Notes: generated from the sequence alone by a model not told the origin. 64,000 nt of DNA from Lacihabitans sp. CS3-21 (GCF_024343675.1 NZ_RJUD01000018.1:1-64000); one strand, 5' to 3'; positions 1 to 8,817 are shown, counted from the stretch's first letter. Translations and numbers: made by a program.

Positions 1-299
1 GCTCCAGCATCTGCCACTTCTCCATTCTTAATTGACTTTAAAAAAGAATCATAAGCTTTGTTTAACTTCAAAGAATCGAGTTTTTTTAAACCTGAAAAGT
101 AAAATTCGAAATCGGTATTTTCATCTAAACTTTTGATATTAACCGACATTTGTCTTATTTTGAAATCGGTCAAAGCTCTATAAGAAGTAGAGTCTATTCT
201 ATCAATTTTCACTTCGTAATCAACTTTGTTTTTCAGGTTGGAGTTTCCACAAGCGAGAAACATACACGATATAATAGAAAGAAATAGTAATTTTTTCAT
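1..299 (-). CDS. Putative lipoprotein, C-terminus cut by window edge
   Basis: The reading frame starts at the ATG whose first base is 299 and stays open to the window edge, so the C-terminus is missing. The N-terminus MKKLLFLSIISCMFLACGN is a lipoprotein signal with a FLAC lipobox, so the mature protein should begin at the cysteine near residue 17 and sit in an envelope membrane. About 99 residues are visible, hydrophilic, with no motif I recognise. It lies 3 bases after the stop of the Dabb gene, as the last visible gene of the minus-strand run. Confidence 0.6.
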   Translation of the reverse strand, partial: MKKLLFLSIISCMFLACGNSNLKNKVDYEVKIDRIDSTSYRALTDFKIRQMSVNIKSLDENTDFEFYFSGLKKLDSLKLNKAYDSFLKSIKNGEVADAG

Positions 300-302
300 T
301 TA

Positions 303-599
303 TCAGTTATTGTAAAGGGTGTAATCAATTTCTAAAAAATCTTCCACATTTGGAATCCAAAAGTTTTGGATAAAATCAAGATGGGCAGGATGATTTGAAT
401 AAGTATCATATTGTTCTTGATTTTCAAACTCCATCGAAATACCATATTCAAATTTATTTTTGGGGCTTATCTGGTTCAAAACCTCAAATGTCTTGACGTC
501 TGGTATTTCTTTTAGTTTGTCTACCGCATCAAAAAAAGCTTTCTTGGACTCATGGGAAATGGTCTCTTTTAGTTTGAGAATGACGGAATGGCGTATCAT
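303..599 (-). CDS. Dabb-domain (stress-responsive A/B barrel) protein
   Basis: A 98-residue protein whose length and pattern match the Dabb family of dimeric alpha/beta barrels: an opening MIRHSVILKLK strand, a YGISMEF strand in the middle and a YSNHPAHLDFIQ segment near the end. Family members are small cytoplasmic proteins of mostly unknown role; some act on polyketide- or aromatic-type ligands. It stands at the end of a catabolic-looking minus-strand cluster, whose first gene encodes another ferredoxin-like-fold (ABM) protein. The specific function is unknown. Confidence 0.75.
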   Translation of the reverse strand: MIRHSVILKLKETISHESKKAFFDAVDKLKEIPDVKTFEVLNQISPKNKFEYGISMEFENQEQYDTYSNHPAHLDFIQNFWIPNVEDFLEIDYTLYNN

Positions 600-694
600 G
601 TTTTGAGGCTTGAGTTTAATTTATTGGATAATTTAGAATTTCGTATGAGATTTTTTTCTTGACATCTTAAACGTCAAGGTCATTCAATTTTCTC

Positions 695-1567
695 TTATAA
701 TTTTAATATTTCACGGTAATAGTTGACGGTCTGTTTTACTGAACTTAAGTTATTGGGTTTCTCTTTGGTGTCTCTTTCTATATTGATATTCCCTCTAAAA
801 TCCTGTCTTTTCAGTTCATCAAAAATTGCTGGAAAATCAATCACACCCGTACCAACTGGTACGTCCTGAATTTTAGTATTGTTATACTCAGCGATGTCTT
901 TTAGATGTATTCCTATTATTTTTCCTTCCAATTTCTTGATAGCGTCCAGCGGATTCAGGCCAGACTTTGGATAATGACCTAGGTCAGGACAAGCACCAAA
1001 ACTCGAATGACCTGCAATGGCTGCTAGCACCGAATCTGGGTGCCAATATATACTATTTCCGTTCCAGTGATTGTGCAATGCCACTTTTACTCCATATGCT
1101 TTAGCCAAACTATCTACACTATTCCACATATTTTTGGGCGGTTCGGCAGTTACATATTTCACGCCAAAACGATTTGCAAATTCAAAATCACGTTTCCAGT
1201 TGTCAACAGTTTTACCACCAGTGATGTAAATGGACTCCATCTTAAAACCTTTTTGATTAAGTTTGGCCTTCAATTGTTGTACACCTGACGGCGATAAATT
1301 CATGAGGAGACTATCTTTGAGTTCAATTCCTGCTTTTGCAAATGTGAATCCCTCCACATATTTAATACCAGCACTATCGGCATAGTCTAGCTGCTGCGGG
1401 AAAGACATATTACTAAAAGTGTACAAAGCTAAACCGAGTTTCCAATTAGAAGGGTCGCCTTTGCTCTTTTTGGTTTTAGATTGTGCTAAACCTTGAATTG
1501 TGAAACACAGAGAAAGACCAATCACAAAAACTATTTGTAACACGCGAGACTGCCCAGACGACTTCAT
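695..1567 (-). CDS. Secreted sugar phosphate isomerase/epimerase-like TIM-barrel protein
   Basis: A 290-residue protein with an N-terminal signal peptide (hydrophobic stretch about residues 9-27, ending LAQS), then an AP-endonuclease-2/xylose-isomerase-like TIM barrel. Visible family features are the opening KLGLALYTFS strand, VALHNHW at the metal-site strand, CPDLGHYP, GIHLKDI and a terminal NIERD. The conserved acids and histidines suggest a divalent-metal isomerase, epimerase or lyase acting outside the cytoplasm. The substrate is unknown. It follows an SDR gene by 36 bases, probably in the same operon. Confidence 0.7.
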   Translation of the reverse strand: MKSSGQSRVLQIVFVIGLSLCFTIQGLAQSKTKKSKGDPSNWKLGLALYTFSNMSFPQQLDYADSAGIKYVEGFTFAKAGIELKDSLLMNLSPSGVQQLKAKLNQKGFKMESIYITGGKTVDNWKRDFEFANRFGVKYVTAEPPKNMWNSVDSLAKAYGVKVALHNHWNGNSIYWHPDSVLAAIAGHSSFGACPDLGHYPKSGLNPLDAIKKLEGKIIGIHLKDIAEYNNTKIQDVPVGTGVIDFPAIFDELKRQDFRGNINIERDTKEKPNNLSSVKQTVNYYREILKL

Positions 1568-1603
1568 ATTGATAATTATTTAAGGTTAATTTTTCTTTAA
1601 TTC

Positions 1604-2386
1604 TCATTCATAAGGCGATACCCCTACTGAGGTCCATCCACCATCTATCACCAAATTCTGCCCCATGATCTGTCGCGAAAGTGGAGAAACCAAAAACAAT
1701 GCAGCATGAGCAATATCTTCTATAGTTGCTGGCCTTCCAGATGGTGTAATTCTGGACCAAGTGGAAATGTATTCGGTATCTTCTAAAGTTCGTTCAGTAA
1801 GTGTTGCCCCTGGAACAATGGTGTTAATATTTATTCCATGAGGTGCCAAATCCACGATCAAATTTTTAGCCAATTGATCTATGGCGGCCTTTGTCATGCC
1901 ATAGGCAGCCAAGTTTTTGTGGGCCGCATGGGCCGTAACAGAGGATGTTAACAAAACACTTCCCCCTTGACCTTGGGCGACCATTTTTCTAGTAGCCGCT
2001 TGTGTAAGGAAAAAAGTCCCAAAAAGATTGACTTGCAATAAATGCTGCATTGAAATTGGTTGATACTCCCAAAAATCACCAAAAGTGGTAATACCCGCAT
2101 TGGCCACTAAGATGTCTAATCTTCCAAAATTATCAACCGTAAACTTTACAACATCCTGTATAACAGACATTTCCGAAACATCTCCAGCAAATGCCTTACA
2201 AACTCCTTGCTCGTCAGTTATTTTTTGACACGCTTTTTCAGCCAAATTTTTATCTATATCATTGAGTATGATTTTAGCACCATTTTTTGCTAATTTTCGA
2301 GCTATTTCAAAACCTATTCCTACACCTGCACCCGTGACTATAGCTACTTGGTTTTCAAAAAGCCTATTTTCTTGTTCCTCTTTCAA
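1604..2386 (-). CDS. SDR-family NAD(P)-dependent oxidoreductase
   Basis: A 260-residue classical short-chain dehydrogenase. The cofactor motif TGAGVGIG lies near residues 19-26, NAG near 96-98, a catalytic serine in LLTSSV and the YGMTK (YxxxK) pair near 160; the C-terminus has the usual IDGGW. It would oxidise or reduce a hydroxyl or keto group with NAD(P)(H). An acidic residue (LND) after the second strand suggests NAD preference. It probably works on the same unknown substrate as its cyclase and HisD-like neighbours. Confidence 0.85.
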   Translation of the reverse strand: MKEEQENRLFENQVAIVTGAGVGIGFEIARKLAKNGAKIILNDIDKNLAEKACQKITDEQGVCKAFAGDVSEMSVIQDVVKFTVDNFGRLDILVANAGITTFGDFWEYQPISMQHLLQVNLFGTFFLTQAATRKMVAQGQGGSVLLTSSVTAHAAHKNLAAYGMTKAAIDQLAKNLIVDLAPHGININTIVPGATLTERTLEDTEYISTWSRITPSGRPATIEDIAHAALFLVSPLSRQIMGQNLVIDGGWTSVGVSPYE

Positions 2387-2572
2387 TTTCTATTTTATCC
2401 ATTAATTGTCATAAAAGTATTAAAAAACTTATTTAAGAAATATTCGACCGAAACATTTAATCTTTCGTTCTAAATTTTAAAATTAAAAAGACCGTAAATT
2501 CAAATGAAACACTACCAAAGCTAAAGAAAAAAAATCAGCAAACTAACCTGCACTGTTGATGCCTAATAGCAA

Positions 2573-3469
2573 TTATTTGTATTCCTTTGGCATCATACCT
2601 GTTTTACTCTTAAAAAACCTGGCAAAATTGCTAGGCGTTTGATTTCCCAATTTTATTGCGATTTCTGCAATATGCAGATTAGAATATTTCAACAAGGATT
2701 TAGCTTCCAAAATCATCATTTCGTTAAGCAAATCTTGAGATGATTTCAAAGTTATATTTTTTACACATTTATTTAAGTGATTGGGAGTAACATGTAGATA
2801 ATTGGCATAATCACTCACTTTTTGTTTTTGGTAAATAAACTGAGAAAGTGCCTCTTTGTAACGTTGCACCAGACTTGCTGCAGCATTTTTTTGAGGTTTC
2901 AAATCTGATTCAACAAACAATGAGGCTTCTTTAAGTAAAGCAAAAATATAGAAGGCTATCAGCTCCATTTGCTTATTTTCACCCTCTTGATCTAAAACTT
3001 CTAACCTGTAAAAGATATTTAAAATAGGTTCAACAGCTTCAGAAGAAACGGCCACAACAGGATTAGAAAGGAAATTAAAAAAATTGAATTTATTGAGGTG
3101 TTTGTCTAAGGATAAATGCTTAAGAATATCAATATCAAAATGCAAAAAATAGCCTTCGGCATCCTCACTCATGTACTCGTGTGAGGTAATTTGGTAAGGA
3201 GGTAAAAAGAAAAATTGACCCACTCCAAACTCATAGTTGGCTAAGCCTTTACTTCTTACCGATTTCCCTTTGGTAAGAAAAATCAAATCATAGACAGTTT
3301 TGCGATGCGGAGGCAGGGGAAAGGAGAGTTTATCTCGATAATTCTCTATACGATTAATATGAAAAAGATTGTGATCCTTGCTAAAGTTAAACGGCCAACT
3401 TACCCCTCCGAAATGGAAAGAATCCAATCCGTTGGGTTCGATTACTGGTATGTTTATTTCTTTATTCAA
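2573..3469 (-). CDS. AraC-family transcriptional regulator
   Basis: A 298-residue regulator with an N-terminal cupin-like sensing half and a C-terminal AraC double helix-turn-helix of about 100 residues, including YLHVTPNHLNKCVK and IAIKLGNQTPSNFARFFKSKTG, ending MMPKEYK. It is clearly paralogous to the plus-strand regulator at 7936-8817; both carry the PPHR(K/R)(T/S)VY segment and a near-identical recognition-helix region (VTPNHLxKCVKN). It probably controls the flanking minus-strand catabolic genes. The effector is unknown. Confidence 0.85.
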   Translation of the reverse strand: MNKEINIPVIEPNGLDSFHFGGVSWPFNFSKDHNLFHINRIENYRDKLSFPLPPHRKTVYDLIFLTKGKSVRSKGLANYEFGVGQFFFLPPYQITSHEYMSEDAEGYFLHFDIDILKHLSLDKHLNKFNFFNFLSNPVVAVSSEAVEPILNIFYRLEVLDQEGENKQMELIAFYIFALLKEASLFVESDLKPQKNAAASLVQRYKEALSQFIYQKQKVSDYANYLHVTPNHLNKCVKNITLKSSQDLLNEMMILEAKSLLKYSNLHIAEIAIKLGNQTPSNFARFFKSKTGMMPKEYK

Positions 3470-3644
3470 GCGTAGTTATTGGTCAATTTGTTATTAAATA
3501 TTTGGTTTAATTGCAACGATATTATTGTTATCTCGGTTAGCTAATTACTAAATCTCTCAATACTTTATATTTCTTATGCAAAATCTGATTATTGTTTTTA
3601 GCCATCTTCCCTCTTTTTTTTAGTATTAATAAAAAACCTCTTAT

Positions 3645-3686
3645 CCAATAACCAGTTTACTAATAACCAATCAACAAATAACCAAA
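3645..3686. repeat. Degenerate AATAACCA microrepeat array, left of cyclase gene
   Basis: Three copies of AATAACCA at about 14-base spacing (aataaccagtttact, aataaccaatcaac, aataaccaaat) end a few bases before the stop codon of the cyclase-family gene. The complementary motif starts right after that gene's start codon side, so the gene is bracketed by inverted copies. Confidence 0.6.
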
Positions 3687-3691
3687 TAAGA

Positions 3692-4447
3692 TTACTCAAA
3701 AATAGCCACTGCCCTTGTCCAACCAGCACTTGCTTTTTCTATTTTGGCTGGGAAACACGCTACCTTAAAGCCAAATGGCGGTAATTGATCTAGATTTGCC
3801 AGTTTTTCTATTTGACAATATTCTTTTTCGATACCCACGTAATGTGCCTGCCATATAACACCTTGTCTAGGGTTGGCTTTGTAATCAGCGGCCTGAATAT
3901 GCAAAGGAATATCCCAACCCCAGCCATCAGTCCCCATTACTTTTATACCTTGGTCAATCAGCCAGTGGGTGGCTTTTGCAGATGCACCCACATGAATTTT
4001 TACAAAATTATCGTCGTGAATGCGTTTGTCGGCATCACATCGAATGAGTACAATATCAAGTGGTTTAAGCTGATAGCCAATAGCTGATAGCTTTTCCTGT
4101 AAATCTTCTGGCTCAAACATATAACCATCCGGCTTATCCGTAAAATCCAAAACTAATCCATCTTGAAAAAACCAATCCAAGGGAATTTCGTCGATTGTAC
4201 GAGAGGGTTTCCCTTCGCAAGTGGGATAATAATGATAGGGAGCATCTACATGTGTACCACAATGACTGGTTACGGTCAAAGTTTCTCCAGCAGGTCCATT
4301 ATCGTTTACAAAACAATCGGTCATACCTCCAAAAAGCATAGCTCCAATCTTTTTAGCACCATTTTTATGATCTTCATAATCGATTTTGGTGGCCATTGGC
4401 TCCTTGATTTTTTCCGAAATGGTTACTGAAAGGTCTATAATTCGCAT
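3692..4447 (-). CDS. Cyclase-family (kynurenine formamidase-like) metal-dependent hydrolase
   Basis: A 251-residue protein of the cyclase/KynB-like family. Its signature HCGTHVD lies at residues 62-68, followed by PYHYYP; the histidines and aspartate are the expected metal ligands. IDLSVTIS at the N-terminus and GTDGWGWDIP in the middle also fit. Family members hydrolyse amides or lactones or act on cyclic ketones; the genomic company here (SDR, HisD-like dehydrogenase) suggests a lactone or cyclic intermediate rather than tryptophan breakdown, since no kynurenine-pathway genes are near. The substrate is not determined. Confidence 0.8.
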   Translation of the reverse strand: MRIIDLSVTISEKIKEPMATKIDYEDHKNGAKKIGAMLFGGMTDCFVNDNGPAGETLTVTSHCGTHVDAPYHYYPTCEGKPSRTIDEIPLDWFFQDGLVLDFTDKPDGYMFEPEDLQEKLSAIGYQLKPLDIVLIRCDADKRIHDDNFVKIHVGASAKATHWLIDQGIKVMGTDGWGWDIPLHIQAADYKANPRQGVIWQAHYVGIEKEYCQIEKLANLDQLPPFGFKVACFPAKIEKASAGWTRAVAIFE

Positions 4448-4490
4448 GTTTGGTTATTGGTTAATTGATTACTGGTTAATTGGATATTTG
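4448..4490. repeat. TGGTTATTGGTTAATTGATT microrepeat array, start side of cyclase gene
   Basis: Degenerate repeats of TGGTTA(A/T)T directly abut the ATG of the cyclase-family gene. They are the reverse complement of the AATAACCA array found at the other end of that gene, so together they form loose inverted repeats. Confidence 0.55.
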
Positions 4491-4584
4491 TATCTTGCTA
4501 ATTGCTTTGGTGGCAAATGTTAATAAGTTTAAAGTTTTTCTAATTAAACCCTCTAAAATTTATTGCTATTCATTAAAATACTCC

Positions 4585-5370
4585 TCACTTTAAAAGCCTC
4601 CCCCCGTCTACAGTAATGATATTTCCTGTTGAAAATGTCAACTGCGTAGCAACAGCAAAAACCGCATTTGCTACATCATTTCCGTTGGCAAAACGCTCCA
4701 AGGGCGTATTGTCCATTTGATTTTTCAAAAAAGCTGGGTCAAAGTTTTTGGTATATTCACCTTCAACAAAACCAGGTGAAACAGACACCACCCTTATTTT
4801 CGGTGCCAAAGCCCTAGCCAAAGACCTCGTCATAGAATCGACCGCTGATTTGGAGGCACAATAAGCCACATTCGAACCAATACCGTAAATTCCGGCTATT
4901 GAGGAGATATTCACCACTAAGGCAGAATCTTCCTCTGACTTCATTAATAAATCTTTAAAAGCCCTGACCATTGCAAAACCTCCTCTGAAATTGGTCTGCA
5001 TTATTTTATCAATCCACTCATCTGTCAATCCATCCAAGTCATCGTGTTTTACGGGAGTGGTTATTCCTGCATTATTTACCAAAACATCCAATTTTCCGTA
5101 TTTTTCAAGCACAAATTCCTTCAAGTCGGCCAGTTTATCTGGATCAGTAGTTGGGGCATGAAAGATGGAATGATGTGCTTTTTTTTCGATTGAAGATTGA
5201 CGCTTAACGATTGATTGCTCAGAAGCCAAATTTAATTCAGCTAGCAACTTTTCGGCTTTTTCTTTATTCGAATTATAAGTGGCTAAAACACTGTAGCCTG
5301 CCTCAGCAAATTTTCGACAAATAGCCGAACCAATTTCTCCTGCACCACCTGTAACTAAAACTGTTTTCAT
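4585..5370 (-). CDS. SDR-family oxidoreductase with a repeat-derived insertion
   Basis: A classical SDR of 261 residues from the chosen ATG at 5370: TGGAGEIG near residues 8-15, NNAG after LDVLV, serine in NISSIAG, YCASK (YxxxK) and VDGG at the end. An upstream in-frame ATG at 5403 lies inside a microrepeat array and is unlikely to be used. Between the second strand region and the third strand there is an extra stretch of about 15 residues (EQSIVKRQSSIEKK) encoded by repeat-like DNA at 5187-5217. It probably belongs to the minus-strand catabolic operon with the HisD-like gene. Confidence 0.8.
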   Translation of the reverse strand: MKTVLVTGGAGEIGSAICRKFAEAGYSVLATYNSNKEKAEKLLAELNLASEQSIVKRQSSIEKKAHHSIFHAPTTDPDKLADLKEFVLEKYGKLDVLVNNAGITTPVKHDDLDGLTDEWIDKIMQTNFRGGFAMVRAFKDLLMKSEEDSALVVNISSIAGIYGIGSNVAYCASKSAVDSMTRSLARALAPKIRVVSVSPGFVEGEYTKNFDPAFLKNQMDNTPLERFANGNDVANAVFAVATQLTFSTGNIITVDGGRLLK

Positions 5371-5384
5371 AAAACTTATTTTTT

Positions 5385-5552
5385 GTAAATCGTCATTCGA
5401 CATTCGTTATTCGTTATTTGTTATTAGTTATTAGTTATTGGTTATTCGTAAATCGTCATTCGCAATTCGTCATTCGTCATTCGTAAATCGTCATTTGCAA
5501 ATCGTCATTCGTAAATCGTAAATCGTAAATCGCAAATCGCAAATCGTCATTC
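5385..5552. repeat. Degenerate TCGTCATTCGTAAA microrepeat array
   Basis: About 170 bases built from 6-7-base units such as TCGTCAT, TCGTAAA, TCGTTAT and TCGCAAA, filling most of the gap between the HisD-like and SDR genes. The same unit family recurs at 21460-21509 and 22073-22138. No coding potential or stable hairpin is evident. Confidence 0.85.
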
Positions 5553-5579
5553 CTTTTGGCTAAAATCGCAAACCCTAAA

Positions 5580-6854
5580 TCAAGAATACCTCCTCACCCT
5601 AATATCTGCCTGCTCTTTGTGGCCAGCAAAATTCTCGATCTCACACAATCTTGAACAATATTCTCCAATCATTGCACTGGCTTCAGGCGTTCTGATTTCT
5701 TGGTAAGTACATGTTTTCATAAATTTACCCACCCAAAGACCTCCTGTATATTTTGCCCCATGTTTGGTTGGCAAGGTGTGGTTTGTGCCAATTACTTTAT
5801 CTCCATAGGCCACATTGGTATATTGCCCGAGAAAAAGTCCGCCGTAATTGGTCATTTTTTCTAAAAAATATCTTGGGTCTGCCGTCATTACTTGCACGTG
5901 CTCACTCGCAATGGCGTCAGCTTCAGCTACCATTTCATCTATGGTATCTACCACTATCACTTGTCCATAGTCTCTCCAAGAAATGCTCGCAATATCTGCT
6001 GTCGCAAGGGTTTTCAATTGCTTTTCCACTTCTAATATAGTTTCTTTTGCCAACTTTTCAGAGTTTGTCAACAAAATAGCTGGAGAAGTTGGCCCATGTT
6101 CGGCTTGACCGAGCAGGTCAGTGGCACAAATTTCGGCATCGCTGGTATCATCCGCTATCACCAATGTTTCAGTTGGACCAGCCAATAAGTCTATCCCAAT
6201 TTTTCCAAAAAGTTGTCTTTTTGCTTCCGCCACATAAGCATTTCCTGGCCCAACAATCATGTCTACTTCATCTATGGTTTCTGTTCCTAGAGCCATGGCT
6301 GCAATGGCTTGAACGCCACCCAAAAGGTATATTTCATCTGCACCAGCCATGTGCATTGCTGCCACAGTAGCTGCGGGTATTTCGCCCTTCATGGGAGGAG
6401 TGCAAGCTATAACACGCTTAACTCCAGCTACTTTAGCAGTAAGAACACTCATGTGAGCGGAGGCCACCATCGGATATCTTCCACCAGGCACATAACAGCC
6501 AACGCTATTCACAGGAATATTTTTATGACCTAAAAACACACCAGGGAGGGTTTCGACTTCGATATCAACAAGAGCATTTTTTTGATGCTGAGCAAAGTTT
6601 CTTATCTGCGTTTGAGCAAACTCAATATCTGAAATTACTTGAGAAGGCAAACTGGCTATAATGTCGATAATTTGACTTTTAGACAATTTAAAACTTTCTG
6701 GTGACCAATTGTCCAGCTTTGTCGAAATCTCCTTTACTGCTTTATCCCCTCCAATTTTTATTTCTTCAATAAAACCTTCAACGGTTTCTCTTACTTTTTT
6801 ATCGTTTGACTCTGCCTCAAAAAGTGCTATGGCAGATTTTAATATTCTTTTCAT
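5580..6854 (-). CDS. HisD-family dehydrogenase (HpsN-like, probably catabolic)
   Basis: A 424-residue histidinol-dehydrogenase-family protein. The active-site pieces are present: GQAEHGP (zinc Gln and His), SEHVQV (catalytic Glu-His), a second Asp/His region in GTNHTLPT and a terminal GHKEQ zinc histidine. The [10 protein letters not shown] segment, rather than the GxYIPGGxAP form of biosynthetic HisD, resembles the sulfopropanediol dehydrogenase (HpsN) branch. No other his gene is nearby, and the neighbours are catabolic. I infer NAD-dependent oxidation of a primary or secondary alcohol to an acid; a biosynthetic role in histidine synthesis is less likely. Confidence 0.8.
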   Translation of the reverse strand: MKRILKSAIALFEAESNDKKVRETVEGFIEEIKIGGDKAVKEISTKLDNWSPESFKLSKSQIIDIIASLPSQVISDIEFAQTQIRNFAQHQKNALVDIEVETLPGVFLGHKNIPVNSVGCYVPGGRYPMVASAHMSVLTAKVAGVKRVIACTPPMKGEIPAATVAAMHMAGADEIYLLGGVQAIAAMALGTETIDEVDMIVGPGNAYVAEAKRQLFGKIGIDLLAGPTETLVIADDTSDAEICATDLLGQAEHGPTSPAILLTNSEKLAKETILEVEKQLKTLATADIASISWRDYGQVIVVDTIDEMVAEADAIASEHVQVMTADPRYFLEKMTNYGGLFLGQYTNVAYGDKVIGTNHTLPTKHGAKYTGGLWVGKFMKTCTYQEIRTPEASAMIGEYCSRLCEIENFAGHKEQADIRVRRYS

Positions 6855-6855
6855 A

Positions 6856-7143
6856 TTAAATTAAATTGTAATGTAAGGCCAAAGGTGGTGAATTAAAAAA
6901 AGGAGATAGAATGGCTCTCCATTCTATAAATAATGGAGATTCTCTAAAACCAATGGTGTGATCTTCGAGCGTTTCCCACTTTATGAGTGCCAAAAACTTT
7001 GTAGGTGTTTCTATACATTTCTGAAATTCTATGCTAACAAAACCTTTAGATTGGCTTATTATATTTTTAGCCGAATATGTGGCTTCCTCAAACAAATCCT
7101 CTTTTCCCGCTAGTATATCGAACTGGGCAATTTCAAGTATCAT
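6856..7143 (-). CDS. ABM-domain (antibiotic biosynthesis monooxygenase-like) protein
   Basis: A 95-residue single-domain protein with the ABM ferredoxin-like pattern: [17 protein letters not shown] at the start, a FVSIEFQK strand, [11 protein letters not shown] and FIEWRAIL. Such proteins can be cofactor-free monooxygenases or small regulatory or binding proteins. The stop lies one base before the ATG of the HisD-like gene, so the two are probably translated together; this is the first gene of the minus-strand operon. Confidence 0.75.
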   Translation of the reverse strand: MILEIAQFDILAGKEDLFEEATYSAKNIISQSKGFVSIEFQKCIETPTKFLALIKWETLEDHTIGFRESPLFIEWRAILSPFFNSPPLALHYNLI

Positions 7144-7410
7144 ATTCCAATCGTTAGTTTAGGATAAATCCCATTAAATTTTGAACAAAATTAAGTCGAA
7201 AACCTAACCATTGTTAGTCAAAAAAAGGCAAATAATATTCAATATCAATCAATAATAGAGCAATTACGTTTTGAAAGGTGATTTTTAAATTCAAATAATC
7301 TAAATCTGGCGTTTATGAACTAGAATAAAGCCTTTGAAGAAAAACTTCTCAATTCAATTAAAATCATTTCTCATTTTTATAATATTGCAGAAAAATCAAA
7401 CCCTATTAAT

Positions 7411-7932
7411 ATGAAAAACACCCTTTTTCTATTATTTCTACTTATTTCGACAGTGGCTTTTTCTCAAAAGACCCCTGCGGCACCAGGTCTCGAATATGTT
7501 TGTGAATTGAAAGTAAAATTGAATCCCCCTTATATTGTTGGAGAAACACCGCATGGTTTGAGGCGAATAATTCCGATTGTTGGCGGAACCGTAGAAGGTC
7601 CAAAAATCAAAGCCGAAATATTGAATGGTGGTGCCGATTGGCAAATCGTGAGGAAAGACGGCGTAGCAGAGCTAGAGGCTCATTACCAAATGAAAACTGA
7701 TGATGGCGTAACTATTTATATAAAAAATATAGGTTTAAGAGTGGCAACACCCGAAGTGGCCGCAAGAATTGGTAGAGGTGAGCAAGTAAGTCCTTCAGAG
7801 TATTATTTCAGAGCAGTTCCAAAATTTGAGGCCCCTGCTGGAAAATACGAATGGATGAACAATGCCATTTTTGTCTGTACAGCTGAAAGGAATCCCGATA
7901 ATGTGGCCATTAGAGTTTGGAAACTTTTATAA
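7411..7932 (+). CDS. Secreted DUF3237-family protein
   Basis: A 173-residue protein with a signal peptide (hydrophobic residues 3-17, ending AFSQ) and a DUF3237 domain: LEYVCELKVKL, RRIIPIVGGTVEGP, ADWQIVRKDGVAELEAHY and EYYFRAVPKFE. The family is a small barrel of unknown biochemistry, often found near aromatic or steroid catabolism genes. It is divergent from the ABM-HisD operon across a 267-base gap and is followed after 3 bases by an AraC regulator gene. Confidence 0.75.
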   Translation: MKNTLFLLFLLISTVAFSQKTPAAPGLEYVCELKVKLNPPYIVGETPHGLRRIIPIVGGTVEGPKIKAEILNGGADWQIVRKDGVAELEAHYQMKTDDGVTIYIKNIGLRVATPEVAARIGRGEQVSPSEYYFRAVPKFEAPAGKYEWMNNAIFVCTAERNPDNVAIRVWKLL

Positions 7933-7935
7933 GTT

Positions 7936-8817
7936 TTGAAAAACATAAAAATACCCACCGTAAAGCCTTCAGAGTTTGACGATTATCTATTTGCTAATTG
8001 GAAAGCTCCCGTTACTAGTTTGTACGAAAACTTCCATGTTTCGAGAATAGAGGATTACAAAAATCACCTTAAACTACCTACACCTCCGCACAGAAGATCT
8101 GTATATTTTTTTCTTTTTATTACTAATGGCCAAGTAGTTAGGCGGAAAGATTTGACAAAATTTGAACTCAAAAGAGACTCATGCTTTTGTTTATCAGCAG
8201 ATCAAATAACGAGCATTGATTTTGTGAGTCAAGACGCCACCGGTTTTTACATGCATTTTTTACCCGAAATTTTTAATCATCCAAATCTTAAAGTAGATTT
8301 AATTAAAGACTTTCCTTTTTTTTCGAATTGGAATGAGCCCCATTTTGAAATTAATGATGACAAAAAAATTAAAAATCTATTCGAAATGTTAATAAAAGAA
8401 CATCTAAACGAGAATAAAGAAGTCTTGCCCTTTTATCTAATGACGCTTCTTTCCGAAATAAAAAACCTTGCACAAATAAATCAAAACAAAAAACAAGACG
8501 CCTCTTCTATTCTCACCTATAAATATAAAAACGCTCTTTCAGAGTTTATCTACTCCAAAAAAACTGTTTCAGAATATGCTGATTATCTATCAGTAACACC
8601 AAATCATCTGCTAAAATGCGTTAAAAACACAACTGGAAAAACTGCCCATGAATTGTTGGATGAAATGCGAATTTTGGAGTCTAAAGTATTACTAAAACAA
8701 ACTGATAAAAGTATTTCTGAAATTGCGGACGCAATAGGCAAAGAAGACCCGTCTGACTTTTCGCGGTTTTTTAAGTTAAAAACAGGCCAAACTCCTAATC
8801 AATACAGAAAAGCATAA
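7936..8817 (+). CDS. AraC-family transcriptional regulator (TTG start)
   Basis: A 293-residue AraC regulator starting at TTG 7936, three bases after the preceding stop; no in-frame ATG lies near, and the start matches the N-terminus of its paralogue at 2573-3469 (KIPTVKPSEFDDYLF against NIPVIEPNGLDSFHF). The C-terminal double HTH includes YLSVTPNHLLKCVKN and a closing TGQTPNQYR. It probably senses a pathway intermediate and controls the plus-strand hydroxycinnamate genes, the minus-strand module or both. Confidence 0.85.
   Translation: MKNIKIPTVKPSEFDDYLFANWKAPVTSLYENFHVSRIEDYKNHLKLPTPPHRRSVYFFLFITNGQVVRRKDLTKFELKRDSCFCLSADQITSIDFVSQDATGFYMHFLPEIFNHPNLKVDLIKDFPFFSNWNEPHFEINDDKKIKNLFEMLIKEHLNENKEVLPFYLMTLLSEIKNLAQINQNKKQDASSILTYKYKNALSEFIYSKKTVSEYADYLSVTPNHLLKCVKNTTGKTAHELLDEMRILESKVLLKQTDKSISEIADAIGKEDPSDFSRFFKLKTGQTPNQYRKA

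Noticed and set aside
4067-4094. AGCTGATAGCCAATAGCTGATAGC inside the cyclase gene as an inserted repeat
   Set aside because: It resembles a common Bacteroidota microrepeat, but it encodes KLSAIGYQL in a place where related proteins have similar residues, so it may be native; not enough to call an insertion.
5580-6854. A histidine biosynthesis operon
   Set aside because: Only a HisD-like gene is present, with the HpsN-type GRYP variant and catabolic neighbours; no other his gene is seen.
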